DNA of 21,226 nucleotides from JBAXLO01 sp037134755 (GCA_037134755.1 JBAXLO010000062.1:1-21226); one strand, 5' to 3'; positions 1 through 9,900 are shown, counted from the first letter of the stretch. Made by a program: numbers and translations. The notes: generated from the letters alone by a model not told the origin.

Positions 1-8
1 GATGAAAA

Positions 9-153
9 GACCTCCCTAATCCCTCCAAAGGAGGGACTTTGTGTGGAGAAATAATAAGAGTCTTAAAAGATAAAAGAAATATTTATTAAACTGTAATAAT
101 AAATAAAAGACAACTTTCTTAAAAGCCCCTCCTTTGGAGGGGTTGGGGAGGTC
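9..153. repeat. MITE-like element with 28-bp inverted ends
   Basis: The two ends (9-36 and 126-153) are inverted copies that match at 25 of 28 positions. Each arm also contains its own small hairpin, CCCTCC-AAA-GGAGGG. The 89 bp between them are AT-rich and code for nothing. The structure resembles a small non-autonomous mobile element or a folded intergenic repeat; G/C-rich CCTCC/GGAGG repeats of this style are common between genes in Bacteroidota. No target-site duplication is obvious, since the flanks gatgaaaa and ggaaaaga do not match convincingly. It lies directly upstream of the DUF2442 gene and could have separated that gene from an upstream partner, but this is inference. Confidence 0.6.
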
Positions 154-193
154 GGAAAAGAAAACGCTAGGTCAATTAAACAAAAACAAGGAT

Positions 194-436
194 ATGTATT
201 TAGCTGTTAAAAATGTTATACCTATTGATAATTATAATTTAATCCTAACTTTTGAGAATGGAGAGAAACGTCAATTCGATATGAATCCGTTTTTAGATAA
301 AGGGATATTTAAAGAACTTAGAGATCTATCAGTTTTCAATTCTGTTAAAATAAGTTTTGATACTATACAATGGGATAATGAAGCCGACTTAGATCCTGAA
401 ATACTATATACCCATAGCAGAAAGATTTCAGAATAA
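194..436 (+). CDS. DUF2442 family small protein
   Basis: An 80-residue protein with the layout of the DUF2442 family: an alternating beta-strand start, F-E-N-G-E near residue 20, D-M-N-P-F, then F-K-E-L-R-D-L, and the characteristic end I-Q-W-D-N-E-A-D-L-D-P-E-I-L-Y. The reading frame is open further upstream to 134, but that part runs through the inverted-repeat arm, so the ATG at 194, which follows an A-rich stretch with AAGGA, is the more sensible start. DUF2442 genes are often found next to a DUF4160 partner and are suspected to belong to toxin-antitoxin-like pairs; no partner lies in the 193 bp upstream, so this copy looks orphaned or its partner is outside the window. Molecular function is unknown. 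It is the only gene here on the plus strand. Confidence 0.75.
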   Translation: MYLAVKNVIPIDNYNLILTFENGEKRQFDMNPFLDKGIFKELRDLSVFNSVKISFDTIQWDNEADLDPEILYTHSRKISE

Positions 437-490
437 TCAATCGTGCAAAAGTTTATCCTTCCCATTTAAAGGAAGCTATTTAAAACAAAA

Positions 491-521
491 TAAGCTATGT
501 TACTTAATGCAACATAGCTTA
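491..521. terminator. Bidirectional intrinsic terminator
   Basis: A perfect 11-bp stem (TAAGCTATGTT with its complement) closes a 9-nt loop between two convergent genes, DUF2442 and the rubrerythrin gene. On the minus strand it is followed by TTTTGTTTTA, a good U-tract, so it probably ends the redox operon. On the plus strand the tail is T/A mixed and weaker. Confidence 0.75.
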
Positions 522-547
522 TTATATATATCAGAATACTTATTATC

Positions 548-1003
548 CTAGTTTTCTTTCAATACAAATTCATCGTATTCTATTTCAAAACGAAGTTTAT
601 GTTTTGATTCTTCAGCAGCTAAAGATAAAAACACATCTTTAATACCTGCATCAGGAGCTCTTTCGGCTAATTTAGAATAAAGTTTAAAAGCAGCCTTTTC
701 TTTTTTCATAGCTAATACCAAAGCATCACTATATGTCATATTTGGTGTTGGATGAACACTTACAGTATAATCACTAATTTTAAGATCTGCTACCATTTCG
801 GGTTTCATTGTAAACAATCCATTTTGCTTAATGTCCATCAAACGGTTCTTATGGTTAACTTCTTCTTTGGCAAAATCAAAAAATGTGGTTTTCATATATT
901 CATTCTTTGCATTTTCGGCTAACGAAATATAAAAATCTACAGCTTGTTGTTCTTCATTAATAGCGAAATCTAAAATCTCGTCTATGTTTTCAAATTCTTT
1001 CAT
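548..1003 (-). CDS. Rubrerythrin-like ferritin-family protein
   Basis: A 151-residue four-helix diiron protein made of one rubrerythrin-like domain with no rubredoxin tail. Six expected iron ligands are visible in two symmetrical halves: E18, E48 and H51 (E-V-N-H) in the first, and E102, E132 and H135 (E-S-K-H) in the second. This matches the short ferritin-family class (COG1633 type) rather than classical rubrerythrin of about 190 residues. Rubrerythrins reduce hydrogen peroxide, and sometimes oxygen, in the cytoplasm of anaerobes and need an external electron donor. It is the last gene of the redox operon, 19 nt after the rubrerythrin-ferredoxin-FdhA fusion, whose N-terminus is a paralogous domain. 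With no rubredoxin domain of its own, it may take electrons from that neighbour; this is inference. A terminator follows at 491-521. Confidence 0.9.
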   Translation of the reverse strand: MKEFENIDEILDFAINEEQQAVDFYISLAENAKNEYMKTTFFDFAKEEVNHKNRLMDIKQNGLFTMKPEMVADLKISDYTVSVHPTPNMTYSDALVLAMKKEKAAFKLYSKLAERAPDAGIKDVFLSLAAEESKHKLRFEIEYDEFVLKEN

Positions 1004-1022
1004 TGTTTTATTTTAAATTAGA

Positions 1023-3287
1023 TTAATTCTTAAATTTGTTTTCAAAATATTTTTCAAAATACATAGTTAAATTATCACAACCATAATCAAATAATCGCTT
1101 ATAGTTATTATCCTCAGTATTTACAAATTTGTACTTACTTCTTTCGTAATCTTCGGCAACATCAGGAAGCAATGAAATAGCTTCAAACATAATCTGATCA
1201 GGATCAATAGTAGAATCTACTCCAAACTTCTTAAGCAGATAAAATAACTGTTGATACGAATTATCTGATACTTGTGAAGGCATCGTTTTATTTACTTTCT
1301 GTATATAACGCTGAGTATTGGTAAAATGACCGCCAATTTCAAATGGTAAAGAAGCAGGTAATACCAGATTAGCTTGTTTTGCAGTTTCAGTCATATAATA
1401 ATCCTGAATTACACCAAAATCTAATTTAGCACCAACCTCTTTAATGTAATCTTTATCAATAGAACAACCCAAAGGGTCTTCACCAAAAACAAAGATATTT
1501 TTTATCTTACCTTCACGTAATAATACTTCCTGTTCTCTTGTTGAATGCTTAGGCAAATCCTTTACTTTCCAGGTATCCTGAAGTTTTTTAATAAATTCTA
1601 CATCATTTATCTCCTGATAACCTACACCGAAAGTTGGATAAGCTCCCATATCAAACACACCTTGAGAGTTATTTTTAGCTTTTAATGCAATCAATCCATT
1701 AGAAGTCTTACCAAGCTTACCTGTAAGCATAGTAAGATTATATAATTCAGTAGATGCAGGTGCTGAAATCTCTTTCTCGGTGAATAAGATAATCGCATTC
1801 ATTTGAAGATTGTAATCTTCGGCAAACGTTGAAATAATATCCTCAGTTGTACCTGATAATTTAACAAGTTCAGTATAATCTTCGGCAAGCAATGTGTTGC
1901 AATACAAATCAAAATTATCACAATTATCTTTTATAAACATCATATTGTACAGTTTATTAGTAACAATATAATGATTAACAGCTTTTATAAAATGATAATA
2001 AGAATCTATTTTAAAGATATTATCGCATTTAGATTTCATTGAAGTCTCAGCAAGAGTAGTCACAGAGTCAATCTCAATATGTTTTTTATATTTAGTATCA
2101 TACACCATATAGCCAACCACCGGATGCTCTTCGTTAAGTTCTGAACCTATTAAAAAGATCTTACTAGCACCTGAAATTTCTTCAAAAGGCACATTATCAA
2201 AAGAAGTATTTATAATATGAGCACCTCTTTTAATATAATGCATGCTTAATACATTGTTAGTTTTAGCACCAGCACGAGCTAATTTCTGAATTAAATAAAT
2301 TTCTTCATTAGTTAATCTAGCACCTGCAAAGAAAGCATTTTCATCAGGTTTTACTCCTTTAATTTTAGTTGCAATTAAATCATAAGCTTCCTTAAAACTT
2401 ATCTCTTCAAAAACACCATCAACTTTTAATAAAGGTTTGGTAATCCTTTTGCTATTGTTTATATATTGATAACCAAATCTTGCATATTTGCAGATATTAC
2501 CATCAGTATTAACAGTACCTTCAACACCTGAAACTTTAATTGCTTCACCGTTTTCGGTAATATGTACTTTAATAGTGCATCCAACTGAACAATAATTACA
2601 AATAGTTTCGAATGAATCAAACTCATCCATATCTGATTTAATAATTGATCTTTCAGATATTGCTTGAGTAGGACAAACAGCAATACATAAGCCACAACTT
2701 TCACATAAAGTATCCTGCAATTTATTTCCGGTTGATGGAGTAACGCCATACTCAACAAGCTTTAAAGCATCAGCTCCAACAATATTAGAACAAACTTTTA
2801 CACAATCAGCACAAAGATTACATTTTGAATTATCAATTTCAATAAAAGGATGTTCAAAATTCATTTCGTATTCCAACTCAAAGAATAGTTTATGCTGTGC
2901 TTCATCCTGAGCCAATAACGAAAACATATTAACAACTTCTTTGTCAGAAATAGCTTCAGACAAAATCAAATACAGCTTAAAAAGATTCTTTTCATTTTGC
3001 ATTGCCAAAAACAAAGAATCTTTATAACTTAATTCTTCATAAGCTATTATATTAAATTTAATAACTATTTTTTCTATTTTAGAATAATAGTCGTCAGTTA
3101 TAATAAACCTTTTTGTGTCTTTAAGATTAATTAATTTGTCTTTATGTTCAGTTTCTTTTGAAGCTAATTGAATAAATCGTTCTTTCAACCAATCATTTTC
3201 AGACAATGATGCTAAATGTGAATACAAAGCAATAGAAAATTGCTCATAAGCAATAGCAAAATCGATTATCTCGATATAGTTCTCCAT
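1023..3287 (-). CDS. Rubrerythrin-ferredoxin-formate dehydrogenase-like fusion
   Basis: A 754-residue protein with three parts. Residues 1-140 are a rubrerythrin-like diiron domain (ligands E15, E45, H48, E99, E129, H132). Residues 148-210 carry two [4Fe-4S] motifs (C156/159/162/166 and C195/198/201/205). Residues 226-754 resemble the alpha subunit of formate dehydrogenase and NuoG, with a further [4Fe-4S] site (C230, C233, C237, C266) and the late motif T-E-T-A-x-x-A-x-L-V-L-P-A. The catalytic Cys/Sec expected after T-N-N-V (343-346) is absent: ungapped alignment puts K353 there. The C-terminal molybdopterin-binding domain is also missing. The third part is therefore probably not a formate dehydrogenase but an electron-wiring module. 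From about residue 139 to the end it is paralogous to the tail of the 1234-aa fusion upstream. The gene begins 6 nt after nfnB. A role passing electrons to the diiron site for peroxide or oxygen reduction is inferred. Confidence 0.88.
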   Translation of the reverse strand: MENYIEIIDFAIAYEQFSIALYSHLASLSENDWLKERFIQLASKETEHKDKLINLKDTKRFIITDDYYSKIEKIVIKFNIIAYEELSYKDSLFLAMQNEKNLFKLYLILSEAISDKEVVNMFSLLAQDEAQHKLFFELEYEMNFEHPFIEIDNSKCNLCADCVKVCSNIVGADALKLVEYGVTPSTGNKLQDTLCESCGLCIAVCPTQAISERSIIKSDMDEFDSFETICNYCSVGCTIKVHITENGEAIKVSGVEGTVNTDGNICKYARFGYQYINNSKRITKPLLKVDGVFEEISFKEAYDLIATKIKGVKPDENAFFAGARLTNEEIYLIQKLARAGAKTNNVLSMHYIKRGAHIINTSFDNVPFEEISGASKIFLIGSELNEEHPVVGYMVYDTKYKKHIEIDSVTTLAETSMKSKCDNIFKIDSYYHFIKAVNHYIVTNKLYNMMFIKDNCDNFDLYCNTLLAEDYTELVKLSGTTEDIISTFAEDYNLQMNAIILFTEKEISAPASTELYNLTMLTGKLGKTSNGLIALKAKNNSQGVFDMGAYPTFGVGYQEINDVEFIKKLQDTWKVKDLPKHSTREQEVLLREGKIKNIFVFGEDPLGCSIDKDYIKEVGAKLDFGVIQDYYMTETAKQANLVLPASLPFEIGGHFTNTQRYIQKVNKTMPSQVSDNSYQQLFYLLKKFGVDSTIDPDQIMFEAISLLPDVAEDYERSKYKFVNTEDNNYKRLFDYGCDNLTMYFEKYFENKFKN

Positions 3288-3293
3288 ATATTT

Positions 3294-5099
3294 CTATTTT
3301 TTAATGTTCTTTTCTTTAATTCCTGATAATTTAGTATGCATAGCATTAGCTGCAATTCTCCCAGACCCCATTGCTTCAATTACAGTTGCAGAACCTGATA
3401 CAATATCACCACCTGCATAAACACCTTCAATTGAAGTTTCCATAGTTTCTGGATTAACATCTATATACCCCCATTTATTTCTTTTTAAATTAGGAGTAGT
3501 ACTGAATATAATTGGATTTGGACCTGTTCCAATAGCTACAATAGCCATGTCACACTCAATAATAAATTCTGAATTCTCAATAGGTACCGGACGTCTTCTA
3601 CCTGATGCATCAGGTTCGCCTAACTGCATTTTAATACATTCCATTCCTTTTAATGTATTGTAATCAGTACCAATATAACGAGTAGGATTAGTAAGAAGTT
3701 TAAACTTGATACCTTCTTCCTCAGCATGGTGTACTTCTTCTTCTCTTGCTGGCAACTCATTTCTTGAACGACGATAAACAATTGTTACCTCTGCTGAACC
3801 AGTTCTAATTGCAGTACGAGCACAATCCATAGCAACATTTCCACCTCCAATAACAACAACCTTATTACCTTTAGGCATTGGTGTATCATATTCAGGGAAA
3901 CGATATGCTTTCATCAAATTCATACGTGTTAAATATTCATTAGATGAAAATACATTACCTAAACTTTCACCATCTATATTTGCAAAAACAGGTAGCCCTG
4001 CTCCTACTCCAATATATACAGCATCGAAATGTTCTAGCAATTCATCTATTGTAAGAATAGTTCCTATAATGTGATTAACCTCAAAACGAACACCTAGTTG
4101 CTTTAAGAAATTAATTTCAAATTGAACAATAGATTTAGGTAATCTAAACTCAGGTATCCCATAAGTTAAAACGCCTCCTAGTTCGTGTAATGCTTCAAAT
4201 ACAGTAACAGAATAACCATGTAAAGCCATATCAGCAGCACAGGTTAATCCACCAGGACCAGATCCTACAATAGCTATTCTTTTATTATTTTTATTCTTAA
4301 CAATTGGAATCTTTACTAATTCCATCTTACGTTCAAAGTCTGCAACAAATCTTTCTAATCTACCTATTGCAACAGGTTTATCTTTATATCCTAAAATACA
4401 TTTCTCCTCACATTGACTCTCTTGTGGACAAACCCTTCCACATATAGCAGGTAATACGTTGCGTTCCTTAATCTTTTTGGCAGCTCCATCAAAGTTATCC
4501 TCCCTCATTAATTTAATAAATCCGGGAATATCAACATTTACAGGACAACCATCAACACATTTAGGCACTTTGCACTGTAAGCATCTTCCAGCTTCTAAAG
4601 AAGCTAATTCAGTAGTATATCCATAAGGAACTTCCTGATGGTTATGTATCCTTAAAGTTTGATCCTGTTCCGGCATATCCTGTCGAGGAATCTTTAATTT
4701 GATCTTACGCTCATCAGCTTTAGTCAAACCATGCCATTCACAACCCTTCTTTAAGCAAATAAAGAATGGAACTAATTTTGATAATGCAGAAATAATAACA
4801 CTACCTACAGGAGTTCCACATTCTCCACATTTTGTTTCAGGACTAATGAGACTTTTCTGACAATGTGGACACATTAAATCTTCTAGACAATCGCCATCCT
4901 GAACAGGAACTGACGTTTCACTGTCAAATACATCAAGATAAGGACTAAGAAAAATATCTACATCCTGCCCCTTGTATTTTGCTTTAAACTCTATTTGCTT
5001 ATGATCCTTCTTTTCAACATTAAAACTTTGATGACAAAACGGACAATAAGTGTTTAAATACGTTTTAAACTTTAAATATTTAACATCTTGTTCCAGCAT
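3294..5099 (-). CDS. NfnB/GltD-type flavoprotein with N-terminal zinc-ribbon module
   Basis: A 601-residue protein; ordinary NfnB is about 465. The extra N-terminus (about 1-145) is a cysteine-pair module: C19/C22, C77/C80, C91/C94, C115/C120, ending in W-H-G. From about residue 150 it is a standard NfnB/GltD protein: [4Fe-4S] ligands C173/176/181/185 and C220/224/230/234, an FAD site G-S-G-P-G-G (279-284), an NADP(H) site G-G-G-N-V-A-M-D (418-425) and a closing FAD motif A-G-G-D (562-565). NfnB is the large subunit of NADH-dependent ferredoxin:NADP oxidoreductase and carries the bifurcating FAD; GltD of glutamate synthase is related, but no GltB is present and nfnA lies 15 nt upstream, so the Nfn role is favoured. 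The N-terminal module is homologous to the two modules of the protein two genes upstream, which suggests that these modules dock the subunits together. NADP specificity is inferred from the family. Confidence 0.9.
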   Translation of the reverse strand: MLEQDVKYLKFKTYLNTYCPFCHQSFNVEKKDHKQIEFKAKYKGQDVDIFLSPYLDVFDSETSVPVQDGDCLEDLMCPHCQKSLISPETKCGECGTPVGSVIISALSKLVPFFICLKKGCEWHGLTKADERKIKLKIPRQDMPEQDQTLRIHNHQEVPYGYTTELASLEAGRCLQCKVPKCVDGCPVNVDIPGFIKLMREDNFDGAAKKIKERNVLPAICGRVCPQESQCEEKCILGYKDKPVAIGRLERFVADFERKMELVKIPIVKNKNNKRIAIVGSGPGGLTCAADMALHGYSVTVFEALHELGGVLTYGIPEFRLPKSIVQFEINFLKQLGVRFEVNHIIGTILTIDELLEHFDAVYIGVGAGLPVFANIDGESLGNVFSSNEYLTRMNLMKAYRFPEYDTPMPKGNKVVVIGGGNVAMDCARTAIRTGSAEVTIVYRRSRNELPAREEEVHHAEEEGIKFKLLTNPTRYIGTDYNTLKGMECIKMQLGEPDASGRRRPVPIENSEFIIECDMAIVAIGTGPNPIIFSTTPNLKRNKWGYIDVNPETMETSIEGVYAGGDIVSGSATVIEAMGSGRIAANAMHTKLSGIKEKNIKK

Positions 5100-5114
5100 A
5101 ATGATAAGATTTAA

Positions 5115-5939
5115 TTATTTAATAGAAAATAATAAAGAAGTTTTTTCATCTTTCAAATAAAGAGAATTCCTTTTTTCTAACTCATCAAAATCTACAGTAT
5201 GCCCATCAAAGTCGGGACCATCAACACAACAGAACTGAGTTTTATTATCAACTTTTACTCTACAACCACCACACATCCCGGTTCCGTCAATCATAACAGG
5301 ATTAAGACTGACCATAGTTGGCATATTATATTTCTTAGTAAGATTGCAAACATTTTTCATCATTATAATTGGACCTATTGCATAGACCAATTTAATATCA
5401 TAGCGTTCATCAAGATATTTTTGCAAAGGTTGTGTTACAAAACCTCTCTGACCATAACTACCATCATCAGTTGTAATAATAAGTTCGTCACAGATGGCTT
5501 CCATTTCGCTTTCTAGAATTATCAAGTCCTTATCTCTGGCTCCAATAATTCCTATGACATTATTACCTGCATTTTTAAAAGCTTTAGCAACATGATGTAA
5601 AATAGCAATACCGGTGCCACCACCAACCATTACTACTGTCCCAGCATTGTGTACATCAACAGGTTTACCTAATGGCCCAACTACATCTTTGATCGTATCT
5701 CCTTCATTCAGCGAACGCATTAAAGCGGTTGTTTTACCAACAACTTGAAAGATAATAGTTATTATCCCTGCAAACTCATCTTTATCAGCTACTGTCAAAG
5801 GAATCCTCTCACCGGTTTCATTTACTCTAAGAATAATGAATTGTCCGGCTTTGATCTTTGCTGCAATCTTTGGGGCACTAATATCAAACCTGATAATAGA
5901 ACCCTTTGCCATTTCCTGTTTTCTTACAATCTGAAACAT
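5115..5939 (-). CDS. nfnA: NfnA, ferredoxin-NADP reductase-like subunit
   Basis: A 274-residue FAD/NAD-binding protein of the usual NfnA length. It shows the flavin motif R-I-P-L-T (45-49), the nucleotide-binding G-G-G-T-G (106-110), and near the end the [2Fe-2S] segment D-G-T-G-M-C-G-G-C (218-226) followed by C237/C238 and F-D-G-H-x-V-D-F-D-E-L, which is diagnostic of NfnA and the sulfide dehydrogenase SudB relatives. The small subunit binds NAD(H) and works with the bifurcating large subunit, moving electrons between NADH, NADPH and ferredoxin. It sits between the double zinc-ribbon gene (15 nt upstream) and nfnB (15 nt downstream). A pyrimidine-type PyrK role is unlikely because no PyrD is present. 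Confidence 0.92.
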   Translation of the reverse strand: MFQIVRKQEMAKGSIIRFDISAPKIAAKIKAGQFIILRVNETGERIPLTVADKDEFAGIITIIFQVVGKTTALMRSLNEGDTIKDVVGPLGKPVDVHNAGTVVMVGGGTGIAILHHVAKAFKNAGNNVIGIIGARDKDLIILESEMEAICDELIITTDDGSYGQRGFVTQPLQKYLDERYDIKLVYAIGPIIMMKNVCNLTKKYNMPTMVSLNPVMIDGTGMCGGCRVKVDNKTQFCCVDGPDFDGHTVDFDELEKRNSLYLKDEKTSLLFSIK

Positions 5940-5954
5940 AAACTTATCATTTAG

Positions 5955-6839
5955 TTACCACTCATTGCTATCCTCCAACCTGATATCATCCAGATCCTTT
6001 TTGCTTAATCCATGCCAGGTACATCCTTTTTTAGAACAAATATAGAAATCTATCATTTTTGTTCTTGCTCCAACTAATACTTTTGCAATAGCTGTACCAC
6101 ATTTTTCACATTTATTATCAGGTATCTTTAAGCTTGTATTACAATGATAACATTTAATATCCTTTAATTCCTTTTCTTCAGGTAAATAAATTGTAGATTT
6201 TGAAGAGAAAACATTTAGATAAGGACTCAACATAATGTAACCTTCTTCATCTTTCTCATTAAGAATCCTCAATTTAAGCATCTCATCATCTATTAAAGAT
6301 TTATTGCAAATAGGACAATAAATATTCAAGAAAGAACCACTCTCAATTATTTCTTTATTAATTTCTGCTTCTGTTTTAACTTTTACTTTTTCAGAAACAA
6401 CTATATCATCTTGTTTAAATTTAACTTTAGCACCTGGTTCAAAGTCAAGATACATTTTCTTTAAAGCAACAGAAAGATCTTCAAAACCTATGTTATGACC
6501 CTGACAACCTTTTCTGGAACAGAAACTAACTTTACCTCCAATATCTAAGGTTAAAGTAACCATAGGTGCATTACAAGTATTACATTTATCAGTTGTTAGA
6601 AGTTCTTCTCTACAATGTGGACACTGAAACTTTTGTAAATCATTTTCTACAAAGCCAATATCTGATAAATAATTAAAACTTCCGTAAATAGAACTTAATC
6701 TTAATGTTCCATTCTTACCTGCACTTTCAACAAATAATTTAATACTTGGTTCATTATCGATACTATGTTGTGTATCCATTAATGATTTATTACAATATGG
6801 ACACTTTACTTGCAGTGATATGAAATTGATTGCATTCAT
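5955..6839 (-). CDS. Double zinc-ribbon protein of the Nfn gene group
   Basis: A 294-residue protein of no recognised family, built from two copies of one cysteine-rich module. Module 1 has pairs C13/C16, C73/C76, C86/C89 and C107/C112; module 2 has C175/C178, C230/C233, C244/C247 and C268/C273 followed by W-H-G-L. A third copy forms the N-terminus of the neighbouring NfnB. Each module also shares a middle segment of the type L-S-P-Y-L-x-V-F-x-S, partly lost in module 1, and the link between the modules (about 131-165) is charged. The C-x-x-C knuckles suggest structural zinc, as in zinc ribbons, though an iron-sulfur cluster or rubredoxin-like iron cannot be excluded by eye. No enzymatic motif or signal peptide is visible. 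Being the first gene after the internal promoter-like site and 15 nt before nfnA, it is best read as an accessory or docking subunit of the Nfn-like complex; this is inference. Confidence 0.8.
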   Translation of the reverse strand: MNAINFISLQVKCPYCNKSLMDTQHSIDNEPSIKLFVESAGKNGTLRLSSIYGSFNYLSDIGFVENDLQKFQCPHCREELLTTDKCNTCNAPMVTLTLDIGGKVSFCSRKGCQGHNIGFEDLSVALKKMYLDFEPGAKVKFKQDDIVVSEKVKVKTEAEINKEIIESGSFLNIYCPICNKSLIDDEMLKLRILNEKDEEGYIMLSPYLNVFSSKSTIYLPEEKELKDIKCYHCNTSLKIPDNKCEKCGTAIAKVLVGARTKMIDFYICSKKGCTWHGLSKKDLDDIRLEDSNEW

Positions 6840-6870
6840 TTTGTTAAATTATTATTCTTGTTTATCGTAA

Positions 6871-6908
6871 TTTTAGGCAAATATATACATTTTTTTTACT
6901 TAAGTCAA
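6871..6908 (-). promoter_or_regulatory. Internal promoter candidate before the zinc-ribbon-nfn genes
   Basis: On the minus strand the 71-bp gap contains TTG (6906-6908), a 20-nt spacer and TATATTTG (6878-6885), which fits the Bacteroidota promoter pattern TTG-N19 to 21-TAnnTTTG. Transcription would start near 6871, leaving a leader of about 32 nt before the ATG at 6839. It would allow the zinc-ribbon, nfnAB and rubrerythrin genes to be expressed apart from the first three genes. In AT-rich DNA such matches also occur by chance. Confidence 0.45.
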
Positions 6909-6910
6909 GT

Positions 6911-9900
6911 TTATTTTGATTTTTTATTTATTAATTCATCAAAATAAGTCTCGAAATTCTTTACTAATGAATCACAACCATAGTTAAAGATGCGTCCATT
7001 GTTGTCATTATCAGTATATGTAAATGGATGTTTCGATTCTTTCTCTATTTGTAAAATAGAAATAACTTCCATCATTACATCAGTTACATCTTTATGAGGA
7101 GTATTATCTCCAAACTTCGCTAATATATCAGCTAATTGTTCATGATTCTTTTTTTCAACTTTAGAATCCATTAAACAATCAAATTTCTGAATAATATTTT
7201 GTGAATTTGTAAAACTACCTCCTGTTTCAACAGGGAAAGAAGCAGGTAATATCAAATGTGCATGTTGTGCAGTCTCTGTCATAAAGTAATCCTGAACCAT
7301 AATAAATTCGGAGTCATCAAACCATTTAGTTACTTTAGTTTTATCTTTAGCACAACCAATTGGATCTTCTCCAAATATGAATAGATTCTTAAACTTACCT
7401 TCATTTAATGTAGAAATCATATCTGAATTAACTGCTGTAGGTAATTCATCAACTTTCCAGGTTTCCTTCATGATATTACGCATCTTCTCATCCAAAATTG
7501 AATGTTTACCAAGACCTTGTCCCGGACAAATACCCATATCAAAGATACCATTTGAATTATTCTTTTCTTTTAATGAAATAATACCAAATGAATTTTTACC
7601 TAATTTGCCTGTTAATAAGGCTAAGTTAAACAATTCAAAACTTGCATTAGATGATATATTCTTTTCAGAATAAATAATAATTGCTTTAGGTTCTTCTACA
7701 TATTGATTAGCGAAACTTACAACATATTCTTCGGAGTATGCACCCTTTTCAACTAAGTCTTTAAAGTTTTGAGATAACAATTTCTTCTTATATGTATCAA
7801 AATCTACACAATGTTCTGCAATAAAAGCTTTGTCTTCTTTATCATTTGATAACAGATAATGATTTACGGCTTTCACAAAGTAATAATAATTCTTAATAGT
7901 AGAATTAATAGTAGCTTTATGCTTCATTGTGTTGTCTTCTTTTGTATTAATAACTTCCAGTTTAACATTATTTCTAAACTGAGCATTATTAACCATATAT
8001 CCTACAACTGCATTATCATTATTAATTTCTGATCCTAATAAATAAATCTTATTAGCTTCCTTAATCTTCTCAAATGAAGTATTATCAATGGTATTTGAAA
8101 TATAACCTATACCTCTACCTAAATAATGGAAACTATTTACATTATTTGTTTTGGCTCCATATCTTGCAAGTTTTTGCACTAGATACATCTCTTCATTTGA
8201 TAATCTTGCCCCTGCAAAGAATGCATTCTCATCGGGCAATACACTTTTCATCTTGTAAGATAAAATATCAAATGCTTCAACGAATCCAATCTCCTGGAAC
8301 TTTCCTGCAACCTTTAATATAGGTTTAGTTATACGGTTCTTATCATTTTTAAACTTATAACCGAACTTAGCATAACGACAAATGTTAGCATCTTTATTGA
8401 TTTTACCATGACGACCGGTAACATTCATCACATAACCATTCTTATGGTTACGACTAATTGAACATCCTACTGAACAATAATTACAAATAGTGTCACTTGA
8501 TTCTAATTTAACCGGTCCCGGTTTGAAGTCAACGTTTTCGGTAATAGCACCGGTAGGACAAGTAGAAATACACAAGCCACATGATTCGCAATGAGTGTCT
8601 AATAAAGAATCGCCCATACTTGGAGCAACATAAGTTCCAAATCCTCTTTCCACTAAGCCTAATGCATTTGCACCTACAACCTCTTTACATATCCTTATAC
8701 ATCTTGAACAAAGTATACATTTATTATTATCAATCTCAATAAATGGATGTCTGAAGTCAACTTCGTATTTTTTATATTCGCCTTCATATTTCTTTTGATC
8801 AACATCATAATCAGTAGCAAATTTCTTCAAATCACAAGTATGATAAGCCACACAACCACATTCCATACAACGTTGAGCTTCGTGTCTGGCAACCTGTTCG
8901 TTTGCATAACCTAATTCAACTTCCTGGAAGTTATTCCTTTTATCAGGATCCATGGTTGGCATCTCTTCACGACTTTGCTCTAAGAACCTACCCATATAAT
9001 CTTCGAGACTTTGTATCCTAAAATTCTCTTTTTTGGATAAAAATTCTTTCTTTTCAGGTTCTATAGGTAAACCCATAAGATATTGATGACAACTTCTTGC
9101 TGCTATTTTAGCCTGAGCAACTGCCTGAATTAAAGTTGCAGGTCCTGTAACACCGTCACCGGCTGCAAAAATTCTTTTAACACCTGTTTGTAAAGTAAGT
9201 GGATCTGCATCTAAGTCACCCCATTTACTTAAAGCTAACTCACCAACATCTGTATTATTATTAACATCTTCTATAAATTCAGCAATAGTCTTTTGACCGA
9301 TAGCAGCTAATGCAAAATCAATCTCAACATCAAAATCTGAATCAGCTACAGGGATTGGTCGTCTTCTTCCGGAAGCATCTGGTTCGCCTAAGCCCATCTT
9401 TATACAAGTAATGGATTTCGCCACACCATTTTCGTCCTTGTTTACTCTAACAGGAGCTGTAAGAAACATATATTCTATACCTTCTAATTTCGATTCATGT
9501 ATTTCGATAGGATTAGCTGGCATTTCTTTCTCTGTTCTTCTATATATTACAACAACTTTCTCTGCTCCGCAACGCATTGCAGTTCTGCAGCAGTCCATAG
9601 CTGTATTTCCACCGCCAATTACAGCAACTTTCTTGCCTTTAAAGTCATATTTCTTTCCGGATACTTCCATTTTCTTTAGGAAATCAATTCCTGACACAAC
9701 ATTTGGAGCATCATCGCCTTCACATCCTATTGAAGTTCCTTTTTGCGATCCTATCCCAAGAATAATACTATCATATTTATACTTTAAAGCTTTATAGGAT
9801 AAGTTATCACCCAACTTTTGGTTGTAATGTATCGTTACACCCATATCGGTGATATTATCAACTTCTCTTTGCAATAGATCATTAGGCAAACGATACTCTG

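Noticed and set aside
3294..5939. Glutamate synthase small subunit with a pyrimidine PyrK-type partner
   Set aside because: No GltB or PyrD gene is nearby, while the adjacent pair carries NfnA and NfnB signatures.
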